Shown here: piece after piece, positions 1 through 7,690 of the stretch
Layout of the letters: every line of letters begins with the position of its first letter
Numbering within the stretch: position 1 is the first letter of the stretch
Source: Bacteroidia bacterium
Lineage (GTDB): Bacteria; Bacteroidota; Bacteroidia; J057
Assembly: GCA_030430575.1 (NCBI GenBank)
Contig: JAUIKF010000019.1
Coordinates: forward strand, 1 to 64,000
Length of the DNA: 64,000 bases
Direction of reading: 5' to 3'
Position numbers and translations under genes: made by a program
Notes under the pieces: model-generated
The model's input: the letters and a program-made list of their open reading frames with translations, nothing else
The model's database searches: none
What the model was told of the DNA's origin: nothing

Positions 1-74
1 GTTACCAACTCTAACACAACTTTTGCATCGGGGGAAAGACGTGAAATCAATTCTTGTATTTCAGTGGGTAACAT
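1..74 (-). CDS. N-terminal fragment of an unidentified protein, cut by the window edge
   Basis: An ATG on the minus strand opens a frame of about 24 codons that runs off the left edge without a stop. It begins MLPTEIQELISRLSPDAKV. The short N-terminus with a predicted helix and the phrase LSPDAKVVLEL is reminiscent of the N-termini of some IS66-type transposases. Too little is present to identify it. Its position, 32 bases after the premature stop of a truncated reductase gene on the same strand, makes a mobile-element gene plausible. The identification is only a guess; the open frame is visible. Confidence 0.35.
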   Translation of the reverse strand, partial: MLPTEIQELISRLSPDAKVVLELV

Positions 75-106
75 AAAACAAGTCTAGCTATTTTTGATTT
101 TATTCC

Positions 107-655
107 CTAATCGGCTGAATAGTTACCTTGAGACAAATAATAGACAATCTGTAAGCGTGCAGGAAACTTCAGCAAGAGGTCTTCTAATTGCGCGTGAAAA
201 ATAATGTCTGCTTGGGTACGATTGGCAAAAAGCAGCGTAACAGTGCTTTTGGGTTCGTTGAAGAGGACAGAGCGCAAGATGGAAAAAAGGGGCGTGATGC
301 CACTTCCCGCCCCAAATAGCCATACATGGCGTTCGAATTTTACCGAATTTTCGATAAAAAATTTCCCTGAAGGCATCAGCGCATCAAATTCATCTCCCAC
401 TGCGACACGGTCATTGAGGTAATTGGAGACGAGGCCTCCCTTGACCCGCTTGACGGTGATGGCCAAGGTGTCGTCAAGCCGTGGAGAAGTGCAAATCGAG
501 TAAGTTCGATAATGCCGTTTTCCCTGGATGACCACCACGATGGTGAGGTATTGCCCAGCCTTGTACCAAATCTTGTGGACTTTGGGTTGGGGGAAATGTA
601 TGCTGACAGCATCTGGGGTTTCTTGGACAAGGTGAGATACGGTCAGGCGCAGCAT
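107..655 (-). pseudogene. Truncated FAD/NAD-binding ferredoxin reductase (PaaE/Hmp-like)
   Basis: The 182 residues match the front of ferredoxin-NADP reductase family proteins. A flavin-binding beta-barrel carries the RTYS motif at residues 50-53, and the start of the NAD-binding domain carries GAGSGITP at 115-122, followed by a LLFANRT strand. Family members continue through the rest of the nucleotide-binding domain, and PaaE-type members often add a C-terminal 2Fe-2S ferredoxin, giving about 340 residues. Here the protein stops after YYLSQGNYSAD, inside the NAD domain, and the next gene on the strand begins within 35 bases. The gene is therefore probably broken by an insertion or deletion at its 3' end. 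The start codon follows a leader made of repeated AATTAAGAAT/GGAGAATGG words (read on the plus strand). Confidence 0.75.
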
Positions 656-742
656 GGAGGTAATTAAGAATTAAAAATGGAGAATGGAGAATTAAGAATA
701 GCGCAAAAAGGGGAATAGCCTTCAGCCCATTTCCTGCTATCC

Positions 743-822
743 ACATTTTATCATTTACTCATCTACTCATTTATTCATTCTCCTCCCATTCTATCATCCA
801 CTCATTCTATCATTCATTTCCC
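743..822 (+). repeat. TCATT-type dispersed repeat, copy A
   Basis: An 80-base array of degenerate 7-9-base units such as TCATTTA, TCATCTAC and TCATTCTA, with a fixed internal block TCTCCTCCCATTC. The same order of units recurs at 43663, 44952 and 48262. This copy overlaps the last codons of the esterase gene on the other strand and lies upstream of the reductase. Confidence 0.8.
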
Positions 823-1650
823 CAACCCTTCTATCCACTCAAAGATTCGATGAGTAGCTGTATCCAACCCGTGATACCAGTCCGCTGCCAATCCAAAGTG
901 TGTACCCCCCTGTATGATCTCCGTCTGGGCGAGGCCTTTCTGAATACCGTTGAGTTGATCTCCAAAACTTAGGGCGACATCGAGTGGTACCAACCCATCG
1001 TTTGTCCCGTGAAGGATAAAAACGGGCGTTTCTTCGTCTTTTCGGAGGTAAGTGACAGGATTTGCCTGGGTATAAATCTCTGAACCTTTCTTGCCACAAT
1101 AAGACTCCAGTACAAAGGTATGTGGCATCTCATCCATGTCCAGGGCACCTACCACAGAGAGAAACCCCGCAAAGCGATCTTGCTCCACCCCCAGCCGCCA
1201 GAGCTCCTCTCGGTCATACATCAACAAACCCGCTAAGTTTCCACCAGCAGATTCACCGATCAGCAATATCTTGCGATGTTGGCTGATGGGAAGGCTGAGC
1301 GCTTTCTGGAAGGCCAAGCTGACATCTTCGCGTATATGTTCAAATTGATGCGTCGGCGTCAATCTGTAAGTGGGCGTAATTACGGGATACCCCAATTGGG
1401 TAAAGAAATTGACCAAAGGTCTGCGCCACATGGGATTGCCGACGCGCCACCCGCCGCCGTGGATGAAATAGATCAAAAGGTCCTTCTCAGCACTGCCTTT
1501 TTTCGGTTCGTAGGCAAACAGGTACTGCCGTTTGTGAGGCCCAAAAGGATGATACTTGCCTTTCAGCCCAGTGGTATCACTGGTCAGGATGCGGTAGGCA
1601 AGTGCTGGGACTTGCGTGAATTCGCGAAATGCTGAAAGATAAGCGTCCAT
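814..1650 (-). CDS. Alpha/beta hydrolase, HSL-type esterase/lipase fold
   Basis: A 278-residue cytoplasmic-looking serine hydrolase. The oxyanion motif HGGGW is at about residues 64-68 and the nucleophile elbow GESAGG at 132-137. An Asp in HGTNDG and a His in GGTHFG complete the expected triad. This pattern is that of the hormone-sensitive-lipase/acetyl-esterase branch of alpha/beta hydrolases; the substrate cannot be told. The start at 1650 is preferred over an upstream ATG at 1719, because the extra 23 residues are only a translation of the low-complexity repeat that abuts this ATG. The gene stands alone between the truncated reductase and the Fe-S carrier gene, all on the minus strand. Confidence 0.85.
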   Translation of the reverse strand: MDAYLSAFREFTQVPALAYRILTSDTTGLKGKYHPFGPHKRQYLFAYEPKKGSAEKDLLIYFIHGGGWRVGNPMWRRPLVNFFTQLGYPVITPTYRLTPTHQFEHIREDVSLAFQKALSLPISQHRKILLIGESAGGNLAGLLMYDREELWRLGVEQDRFAGFLSVVGALDMDEMPHTFVLESYCGKKGSEIYTQANPVTYLRKDEETPVFILHGTNDGLVPLDVALSFGDQLNGIQKGLAQTEIIQGGTHFGLAADWYHGLDTATHRIFEWIEGLGK

Positions 1651-1656
1651 GGGGAG

Positions 1657-1746
1657 AAAATGATAAAATGAGTAAATGATAGAATGATAAAATGTAAAGA
1701 GGATAAAATATTTTCTCATTTATTCATTTTATCATCTATTCATTTC
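1657..1746. repeat. TCATT-type repeat arranged as an inverted pair
   Basis: Two arms of the TCATT family face each other: AAAATGATAAAATGAGT-type units at 1657-1694 and TCATTTATTCATTTTATCAT-type units at 1711-1746. Read on the minus strand, one arm sits six or seven bases before the ATG of the esterase gene, with a TCTCCCC spacer. Confidence 0.8.
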
Positions 1747-1753
1747 TTCGTAC

Positions 1754-2098
1754 TCACGTACTAAACGACGTCCCACAACCACACGTACTGGCAGCATTGG
1801 GGTTATTGAAAATAAAGCCTCGGTCGTTGAGGCCAGCTTGGAAGTCCACCTCGATGCCCATGAGGTACATCATCTGGCGTTCGTCCACAATGACCTCTAC
1901 GCCGTGCATGGTATGGATTTCATCTCCTGCTTTTTTCTCATCAAAATCGAGGATATAAGACAGGCCTGAGCAACCTCCCCCTTTCACGCCGACCCGCAGA
2001 TATTGGTCGGAGGGGATGTTTTCACTGACGCGAAGTCGTTGGATTTCTTCAGCTGCCGATAGGGTCAGGCTGAGTAAAGTTGTTTGTGTATGTTCCAT
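1754..2098 (-). CDS. A-type iron-sulfur carrier protein (HesB/IscA/SufA family)
   Basis: A 114-residue protein of the family that receives Fe-S clusters from a scaffold and passes them to target enzymes in the cytoplasm. The three conserved cysteines are present: Cys43 in GGGCSG, and Cys106 and Cys108 in TCGCGTSF near the C-terminus, at the family's usual spacing and length. The start at 2098 (MEHTQ) fits family length. An in-frame ATG at 2125 would add nine residues and cannot be excluded, because no clear ribosome-binding site separates them. No isc or suf genes are adjacent, so it appears to be a stand-alone carrier gene. Confidence 0.93.
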   Translation of the reverse strand: MEHTQTTLLSLTLSAAEEIQRLRVSENIPSDQYLRVGVKGGGCSGLSYILDFDEKKAGDEIHTMHGVEVIVDERQMMYLMGIEVDFQAGLNDRGFIFNNPNAASTCGCGTSFST

Positions 2099-2199
2099 TT
2101 GTATTAAAATCTTCTTTATTGACATCTCTTCCCATTGGTGGTGAATAGATGGGCAAATATACAGATTTTCTAAAAGGACTTTTTAGCGCCAAAATTGTT

Positions 2200-2265
2200 T
2201 GCCGCGGATTTCACGGATTGGCACAGATTAAGAAAAAAACGCGCCAACTCTATCGTTGACGCGTT
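2200..2265 (-). terminator. Word repeat and intrinsic terminator after the DUF2892 gene
   Basis: Read on the minus strand, GGAACGCGTCAAC pairs with GTTGGCGCGTT around a short loop (2238-2265) and is followed by a run of T, which suits a Rho-independent terminator about 50 bases past the stop at 2316. It merges into a CACGGATT-type word array (2200-2232), the same family as at 28456 and 57544. Confidence 0.6.
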
Positions 2266-2315
2266 CCATTATTTGACTAAAAGTAAGACTGAAACTAGTT
2301 TTATATAAGCTAAGG

Positions 2316-2567
2316 TTATGTCTGTGGATTCATTTTGCCACGAGGCGTAGAAACACGCTTTTGGACAGGCTTATTGGCTGCTTTGGCATTGAGCCAGATG
2401 GCTTTGATGGGGCACCAGCCTACGAGGGCGGTAGCAAGGAGATACATGCTGATAACGATAAAGTAAGGTTCATTGAACAGCATAACGGGAATGGCCCCCA
2501 ACATTAATGTTGCAATTCGGGTAAGTACTTCGCCCCAGCCAAGGTTTCTTTGAATATCATTTTTCAT
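2316..2567 (-). CDS. Small inner-membrane protein, DUF2892 (YgaP transmembrane-like)
   Basis: An 83-residue protein with an N-terminal amphipathic stretch and two adjoining hydrophobic helices at about residues 15-50. They are followed by the motif LVGWCPIK, typical of DUF2892 proteins, where GxCPxY/K follows the second helix. The C-terminus is basic and Pro/Lys-rich. DUF2892 domains occur alone or fused to rhodanese domains; function is unknown. No rhodanese is adjacent. The assignment rests on the helix pair and the Cys-Pro motif. Confidence 0.8.
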   Translation of the reverse strand: MKNDIQRNLGWGEVLTRIATLMLGAIPVMLFNEPYFIVISMYLLATALVGWCPIKAIWLNAKAANKPVQKRVSTPRGKMNPQT

Positions 2568-2991
2568 AAGAGATGAAGATTAGTTTGTTTGAGATGACAC
2601 AAAGATAGTTGGGGACATGTCCTGCAAGGATGCCTTGTGTCATGGGAGGGGATGACTTTTGTCACCAATAGGAGGAGCAGTTCAAATTTAAGTACAAGCC
2701 TTACCTTTTTCTGGCGGCTTTGCCGCCGCGCGGGGTGAACCCCCTTTTCGTCAGAGGCTTTGCCTTCGCGTTTATGAACCCACCCTTTCGTTTTATCGCC
2801 CTCCCTTGAAAAGAGAGGGCTAACGAGCCAGTTAGAAATCTATATTTCTAACAAAAGCCCCTCTCTTTGCGCAGGCCACTGGGGCAGGCCAAGAGAGGGG
2901 CAGCGAAGGCTTTGCCTGAGCGGGGTGAGTTTTTCAGGCTGTCGCAATCAGGCAAAATCCCTTAAAAGGAATTTTAGTAATTTGCCCCCAA
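2568..2991. repeat. Gene-free stretch with GGCTTTGCC hairpins
   Basis: About 420 bases without a gene. It contains GGCGGCTTTGCCGCC (near 2714), two further GGCTTTGCC words near 2756 and 2907, and CCCTCTC/GAGAGGG arms around 2800-2900. A clean dyad GTTAGAAAT...ATTTCTAAC lies at 2831-2852. The same words recur at 27060-27250 between the SIR2 and STAND genes. Confidence 0.6.
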
Positions 2992-3061
2992 CCCAAAACC
3001 CAAAACCCAAAACCCAAAACCCAAAACCCAAAACCCAAAACCCAAAACCCAAAACCCAAAA
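2992..3061 (+). repeat. Ten perfect tandem copies of CCCAAAA
   Basis: Seventy bases are exactly ten head-to-tail CCCAAAA heptamers, ending seven bases before the ATG of the bestrophin-like gene with spacer CTTCCCC. The minus strand reads GGGTTTT and could fold into a G-quadruplex. The frame is open through the repeat, which creates a spurious N-terminal extension of the downstream protein. Confidence 0.97.
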
Positions 3062-3068
3062 CTTCCCC

Positions 3069-3980
3069 ATGCTAATTGGCAAAAGAATTCCCATCACCTT
3101 CATCCTCGAAAAAATCTGGCTAGAACTCGTCATCGTAGGTGTTTTCCTCGCGGGTCTATGGATTCTCAAAGAATCTGTGGTGGATGTGACCAAGATCACG
3201 ATTCCCATAGCCGTCCCTTCCGTGTTGGGTACGGCGATCTCGCTGATTCTGGCCTTCCGTACCAATCAGGCCTACGCACGGTGGTGGGAAGCCCGAAAGA
3301 TCTGGGGGGCGATTGTGAATGATTCGCGGACATGGGCGAGACAGATCCTCACGCTTTTGCCAGCGGAGCCATCGTTAAGGGACATGCAACATCGGGTGAT
3401 CCACCGGCAAATCCTTTGGTGTTATGCCTTGGGGAAGGCGTTAAGAGGAGAGTCGCCATTGGCGGGAAGTGAGGGGCTTTTGAGGGAATTGGATAAGGAA
3501 GAAGTTGCGCTTTATAAAAAAGCACAGAATATCCCCAATGCTATGCTCCTGAAGCAAGGAGAGGAGATCATGGCGTTAAAAACGGCTGGCATAATTAACA
3601 GCTATGAACACATGCAGCTAGACGATACCTTGAGTCGACTATGTGATTCGATGGGGAAAAATGAACGGATCAAAAACACCGTGTTCCCTAAAATCTATAG
3701 CACGATTGTTCATGCGTTTCTCTATTTATTTATCCTACTGCTTCCTTTCAGCTTGGTGATGAAATTTGGGCTATTAGAAGTAGCGACGGTGATGGGTATC
3801 ACGGCTGTATTCTTCCTGATAGAGAAATCTGCGATCTATAACCAAGATCCCTTCGAAGGGCGTCCTACGGACACCCCGGTCAGTGCCATCGCGCGGACCA
3901 TCGACATCAACCTGCGGCAGATGCTAAAAGAAAAGGAGTTGCCCACGAAGGCAACTCCCGAAAAATTTTATTTGAGCTAA
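3069..3980 (+). CDS. Bestrophin-like anion channel / UPF0187 membrane protein
   Basis: A 303-residue polytopic membrane protein. The N-terminal region has two close hydrophobic segments (about residues 12-55), then the family signature FRTNQAYARWWEARKIWGAI with the RxNxxxxRWWEAR pattern, a soluble helical middle, and two more hydrophobic segments at about 210-255. It ends with DPFEGRPTDTPVSAIARTID, also typical (NDPF-type motif). Bacterial bestrophins are pentameric channels in the inner membrane. The start at 3069 (MLIGKRIP) is chosen because everything upstream is the CCCAAAA repeat. GGAGTTGCC...GGCAACTCC near 3936-3959, inside the last codons, could form a hairpin at the mRNA 3' end. Confidence 0.88.
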   Translation: MLIGKRIPITFILEKIWLELVIVGVFLAGLWILKESVVDVTKITIPIAVPSVLGTAISLILAFRTNQAYARWWEARKIWGAIVNDSRTWARQILTLLPAEPSLRDMQHRVIHRQILWCYALGKALRGESPLAGSEGLLRELDKEEVALYKKAQNIPNAMLLKQGEEIMALKTAGIINSYEHMQLDDTLSRLCDSMGKNERIKNTVFPKIYSTIVHAFLYLFILLLPFSLVMKFGLLEVATVMGITAVFFLIEKSAIYNQDPFEGRPTDTPVSAIARTIDINLRQMLKEKELPTKATPEKFYLS

Positions 3981-4021
3981 GGAATGAACAGTTAAAAAGA
4001 ATAGAATCATTCAAAATTATC

Positions 4022-5368
4022 TTACTTGTCCAATTCTACAAAGTCACTAGCAGAGATCGTCTCATGCTCGATCGTGATCTGTGATTCGATGACATCAAAA
4101 ATCCGCTCATCGAGCAAGCGATAGTAGTATTGCTGGCCCATTTGCTCATTTTTGAGGACGTAGTCTACATACTGCTTGAGGGTTTCCTCGCCCAATTCTT
4201 CGCCCATGTTTTCCTTCATCTGACTGGTGACATAGGCTTCGAGGTCTTCATTTTCAATTTTTGACTCGGGATAGGCTTTCTGGATTTCATTGACCATCAG
4301 CCCCCATTTAGTGGAGTTCTTAAGGCTCTCGTATTCTTCTTCCACGTTCTCATCGGTGATTTTTTCGCGGGTTTCGACAATCCACTTTTTCAAAAACGCA
4401 TCGGGTAATGGAATTTCGTGATTCCCTTCAACGGCTTCACGGATTTTGTGGCGGCTGTGATATTTGGCACTCTCGGCCAATTCGTCAATTAACTTCTTCC
4501 GCATATCAGCTTTAAAGTCCTCTTCGGTAGTAATCTCAGTTTCTTCTCCGAGGACTTTTTTGATGAATTCTTCATTTATCTCAGCCAAAGTGATTTTGGA
4601 GATACGCTTGACAGTAAATTGCATTTTCTTCTCCTGAATAGCCGCCAACTCATCCTCTGCTATAGTGAAGATTTTTTTCAATTCATCTGCTTCTTTATCT
4701 ACTGTCTCTAGAGAAAATGGCACGACATCATCGATCTTTTTTCCCATATAGGGCGCAAAGAATTTAGGGACTTCCAATCGTTGAGGATTCAGCGCGAGCA
4801 TTTTGGTAAATCCATTTTCTACTACTTCTCCATCGGTATTGATTTCATCTAGCTTACCAAAAATGATGGCATTTTCTTCGACAGTTTCTGGGTAGACTAG
4901 ATCTCCATGGCGGTCGCGGAGATCATCGAGATGCTTGGCTAAGTAAGCATCATCGATTTCTATCTCATAGCGTGTGACCGGCTTATCTAGGGAGAGATTT
5001 AGGGCAATTTCTGGTGCCAATCCTAGCTCAAATTCAAAGTCCAATTCCTTCTCACAGTTTATATCAAAATATTCCTCTCCACGCTTCTCTGCCGGAAGGG
5101 GTTCTCCCAGGATTCTCAGTTCATGGGTATCGATGAAGTCGTTGAGTTCTTCTTGAAGTATTTTGGTAACTGTTTCGATGACCATACCTACGCCAGCCAT
5201 TTTGCGGACCAGGCCGATGGGCACCTTGCCAGGGCGGAAGCCAGGAAGGTTCACTTTCTTGGCATATTCTTTTAATTGGTCCTTGACCTTATCCTTATAA
5301 TCCGCTGGTTGGAGATTGATGGAGACCTTCGTGTTGAGGTCGTCGATTTTGTTTTGCGTAATATCCAC
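4022..5368 (-). CDS. tig: Trigger factor, ribosome-associated chaperone
   Basis: A 448-residue protein, the normal length for trigger factor. The N-terminal ribosome-binding domain carries LPGFRPGKVP at residues 41-50, matching the GFRxGK ribosome-docking loop. A diverged FKBP-like middle domain follows, then a long helical, highly charged C-terminal chaperone domain with repeated EE/EN motifs. It docks beside the peptide exit tunnel and shields nascent chains in the cytosol. The gene stands alone; in many bacteria tig precedes clpP and clpX, which are absent here. It follows the DUF4266 gene on the same strand after about 100 bases that include an AAAG(T/C)CGT dyad at 5398-5420. Confidence 0.95.
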   Translation of the reverse strand: MDITQNKIDDLNTKVSINLQPADYKDKVKDQLKEYAKKVNLPGFRPGKVPIGLVRKMAGVGMVIETVTKILQEELNDFIDTHELRILGEPLPAEKRGEEYFDINCEKELDFEFELGLAPEIALNLSLDKPVTRYEIEIDDAYLAKHLDDLRDRHGDLVYPETVEENAIIFGKLDEINTDGEVVENGFTKMLALNPQRLEVPKFFAPYMGKKIDDVVPFSLETVDKEADELKKIFTIAEDELAAIQEKKMQFTVKRISKITLAEINEEFIKKVLGEETEITTEEDFKADMRKKLIDELAESAKYHSRHKIREAVEGNHEIPLPDAFLKKWIVETREKITDENVEEEYESLKNSTKWGLMVNEIQKAYPESKIENEDLEAYVTSQMKENMGEELGEETLKQYVDYVLKNEQMGQQYYYRLLDERIFDVIESQITIEHETISASDFVELDK

Positions 5369-5465
5369 TTGTGGTGTGATGGTTAAATACTATAAACGAA
5401 AGTCGTGTAGTACGGCTTTTCGGGCCGCAAATTTCAGAAAATTATTTTAGAAAAGTAAATTCCTT

Positions 5466-5702
5466 TCAATTACACCCACACCCACCGCCAACTTTCCCCC
5501 CATTGGCCCCTGCGGCGCCTTCGCGATAGGCTTGCACGCTCTGCTCATATAGCTCGCCCTTCTTGGCCGCCAAGGCCATGTCACGATCGTTGAGGTACAT
5601 CTTTTCGTAGGTAGCGACAGAGACGCAGCTTTGTAGGGAGGATAAGGTGGTGAAGAGAAATACATATATAAAAATTCTAATAATTTGATCAAAAATTCTC
5701 AT
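5466..5702 (-). CDS. Small DUF4266 lipoprotein
   Basis: A 78-residue exported protein. Residues 1-25 form a signal peptide ending in the lipobox LQSC (Cys26). The mature part has the YEKMYLNDRDM region and the strongly conserved tail YREGAAGANGG...GGGCGCN. This Gly/Cys tail and the short length mark DUF4266, a family of unknown function repeatedly found next to ApbE flavin transferases, thioredoxin-like proteins and DUF3570 outer-membrane proteins. Here apbE, an outer-membrane-type protein and a thioredoxin lie upstream on the same strand, but a Uma2 gene on the opposite strand now separates it from them. No DUF3570 gene follows; the next gene is tig. Confidence 0.85.
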   Translation of the reverse strand: MRIFDQIIRIFIYVFLFTTLSSLQSCVSVATYEKMYLNDRDMALAAKKGELYEQSVQAYREGAAGANGGKVGGGCGCN

Positions 5703-5760
5703 TTTTTTGGTGTATATTTATATTTCAAATCGGTTGATAAAGGAAAAAAGGTACGAAGCT

Positions 5761-6519
5761 ATGGCAATTAAAGATAATCTATTGAAAGAAAAGGATAAAG
5801 GCATTTTTTATCCAGAATCAGACGGGAAACTCATGGCAGATAATACCAAGCAATTTAATTGGATCGTCAAGCTGGTTGGCGGCCTGCGTAGTTTATTTCA
5901 AGATCGAGATGATGTGCTTGTTGTAGGAGATCTTTTATGGTATCCAATAGAAGGAGAACCTAAGACTTGTGTGGCACCTGACGTGATGACAGTCTTTGGG
6001 CGTCCCAAAGGAGACCGAGGCTCCTATAAGCAGTGGGAAGAAGATGATATCGCCCCACAAGTAGTATTTGAAGTACTATCTCCTTCCAATAAATCATCAG
6101 AAATGATGCAGAAGCAATTGTTTTATCATCGCTATGGGGTAAAAGAATACTGTGTGATTGACCCTGATGAATCAGCCTTTTTTGTATGGTTGAGGAATAA
6201 TGGAGGGTTAAGTCTTTGGGATGAAAAAGGTTCAGATTGGCAATCGGAACTGTTGGGAATAAAAATGACTTACCTTGAGGATGGTGAGATAGAAGTCTTT
6301 TTTCCCGATGGAAGCCCCTTTTTGCTACCCGAAGAATACAAACAGTTGGCTATAGAAGAAAAGCAAAGGGCAGATCAACAAGAGCAAAGGGCTATTCAAC
6401 AAGAGCAAAGAGCCAAGCATCTGGATAAAGCCTTAGAAGAAGAACGCAAGGCAAATGAAGCCAAACAAGCTGAAATTGAGGCTTTACGTGCTAAACTAGC
6501 CCAATTAGGGGGAGAGTAG
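5761..6519 (+). CDS. Uma2 family PD-(D/E)XK nuclease-fold protein with coiled-coil tail
   Basis: A 252-residue protein. The Uma2 core shows APDVMTVFGRPKG, then VVFEVLSPSNKSS and YHRYGVKEYCVIDPDES, which are the family's PDxxV, hhEVlSPS and GVxEYwxvDP blocks of a restriction-endonuclease-like fold. The last 60 residues are a Gln/Glu-rich coiled coil with repeated QQEQRA units. Uma2 genes are abundant in cyanobacteria and some Bacteroidota and are often scattered as multicopy families; biological role is unknown. The start at 5761 (MAIKDN) is preferred over 5707. The gene lies on the plus strand inside an otherwise minus-strand cluster, only eight bases from the end of apbE, which suggests a later insertion. 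Confidence 0.88.
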   Translation: MAIKDNLLKEKDKGIFYPESDGKLMADNTKQFNWIVKLVGGLRSLFQDRDDVLVVGDLLWYPIEGEPKTCVAPDVMTVFGRPKGDRGSYKQWEEDDIAPQVVFEVLSPSNKSSEMMQKQLFYHRYGVKEYCVIDPDESAFFVWLRNNGGLSLWDEKGSDWQSELLGIKMTYLEDGEIEVFFPDGSPFLLPEEYKQLAIEEKQRADQQEQRAIQQEQRAKHLDKALEEERKANEAKQAEIEALRAKLAQLGGE

Positions 6520-6526
6520 CAAGCTT

Positions 6527-7573
6527 TCAAGGCTTACCCCCAATCTGGAAATCGTGCTGAACGGAGTCTTGAGGAGAAGATTTGGTATAAAAATGAAGCG
6601 GAAGGTTGTCAGAGGCAATTAACTCATCTGTATCTGTGACAAGGAGACATGAGACCCCACGAAGCTGGTTGATCAGCGCCAACCCATCCTCTTTGCCCAT
6701 GACAAAAACAGCCGTAGCCAAGGCATCCGCCAATTCTGCATCTGCACACATGATACTTACGCTTTTTAAGCCTCGAACGGGGTATCCCGTTTGAGGATTG
6801 ATGATATGGCTATAACGGATGCCGTCCAAGATGGTAAAGCGTTCATAATTGCCGGAAGTCACGATGGCCTGGCCAGTAGCCCAAAGCCATGCGATAGCTT
6901 GATCCCGCACCTTAGGATCGGCGATGCCGATCCGCCATTGGCCGCCCTGGGGCGGATGGCCCCAGCAGGTGAGGTCGCCACCCGCGTTCACTAGACCGCT
7001 TTTGATGCCCATCTCCTGCATGACCGCCCGTGCACGGTTCGCCACATACCCCTTCCCGATGGCCCCAAAGCCTATTTTCATGCCTTTCTCTTTCAGGAAA
7101 ATTGTTTGATTGGTCACATCCAACTCGATTTTTTGCCAATCAATCTTTGCCACAGAAGCCCTAACTGCTGCCGAATCAGGGAGGGTTTTCATGCTTCCAT
7201 CAAAGCGCCAGACAGGGTCAATCGCTGCAAATGAAATGTCGAAGGCCCCGCCTGTAAGTTGAGACACTTTTTTACTGCGAAATATCAATTGAAAGAGTTC
7301 TGGGCTTACTTTCACAGGTGAAATCCCTGCATTTCGGTTGATCTCTGAGGTCTCCGACTTTGGGTCCCAGGAAGAAATCATTCGTTCGATCCGCTGAATC
7401 TCGGCGATACCAGCCTCCACTGCATGCCATGCCAGGGTATCATCGGCAGCAACTGCTGTTACCTCAAAGGCAGAGCCCATCAGCGATAGCGCGTGTGTAT
7501 AGGCCCTCGGCTGCTGTGAAATCGCAGCAAATGACAGGCATAGAAGGATGCTTATATGGATGGAGCGGTTCAT
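6527..7573 (-). CDS. apbE: FAD:protein FMN transferase (ApbE)
   Basis: A 348-residue exported enzyme that attaches FMN covalently to Thr/Ser of extracytoplasmic flavoproteins. A signal peptide covers about residues 1-20. The ApbE blocks follow in order: MGSAFEV (32-38), ISSWDPKSETSEINR near 66-80, GFGAIGKGYVANRA (168-181), LVNAGGD (194-200), SHIINPQTGYP (255-265) and the metal-site region ADALATAVFVMG (about 282-293). Length and motifs are normal for an active enzyme. It belongs to a cluster with an upstream thioredoxin and a putative outer-membrane protein; no target protein with an obvious flavinylation motif is seen nearby. TCATT-type words run up to its start codon on the minus strand. 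Confidence 0.94.
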   Translation of the reverse strand: MNRSIHISILLCLSFAAISQQPRAYTHALSLMGSAFEVTAVAADDTLAWHAVEAGIAEIQRIERMISSWDPKSETSEINRNAGISPVKVSPELFQLIFRSKKVSQLTGGAFDISFAAIDPVWRFDGSMKTLPDSAAVRASVAKIDWQKIELDVTNQTIFLKEKGMKIGFGAIGKGYVANRARAVMQEMGIKSGLVNAGGDLTCWGHPPQGGQWRIGIADPKVRDQAIAWLWATGQAIVTSGNYERFTILDGIRYSHIINPQTGYPVRGLKSVSIMCADAELADALATAVFVMGKEDGLALINQLRGVSCLLVTDTDELIASDNLPLHFYTKSSPQDSVQHDFQIGGKP

Positions 7574-7690
7574 AAAAATGAAATGATTAAATGAGTATAT
7601 GAAAAAATGGAGACCGAAATCTTACCATTCTATCATTGTCATTTTCTCATTTTCTCATTTATTCATCTTATCATTTACTCATTTTCCCCA
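7574..7690. repeat. TCATT-type repeat, inverted pair around the apbE leader
   Basis: ATGAAATGATTAAATGAGTATATG-like units (7579-7605, minus-sense, abutting the apbE start) face TCATTTTCTCATTTATTCAT-like units at 7624-7690. The right arm overlaps the last codons of the neighbouring minus-strand gene. Confidence 0.7.

Noticed and set aside
2925-3068. N-terminal extension of the bestrophin-like protein rich in TQNPKPK
   Set aside because: It is only the translation of the CCCAAAA repeat; the family begins at the ATG at 3069.
3936-3959. Hairpin GGAGTTGCC/GGCAACTCC as a terminator of the bestrophin-like gene
   Set aside because: It lies inside the coding sequence before the stop and lacks a proper T run, so I mention it only as a possible mRNA structure.
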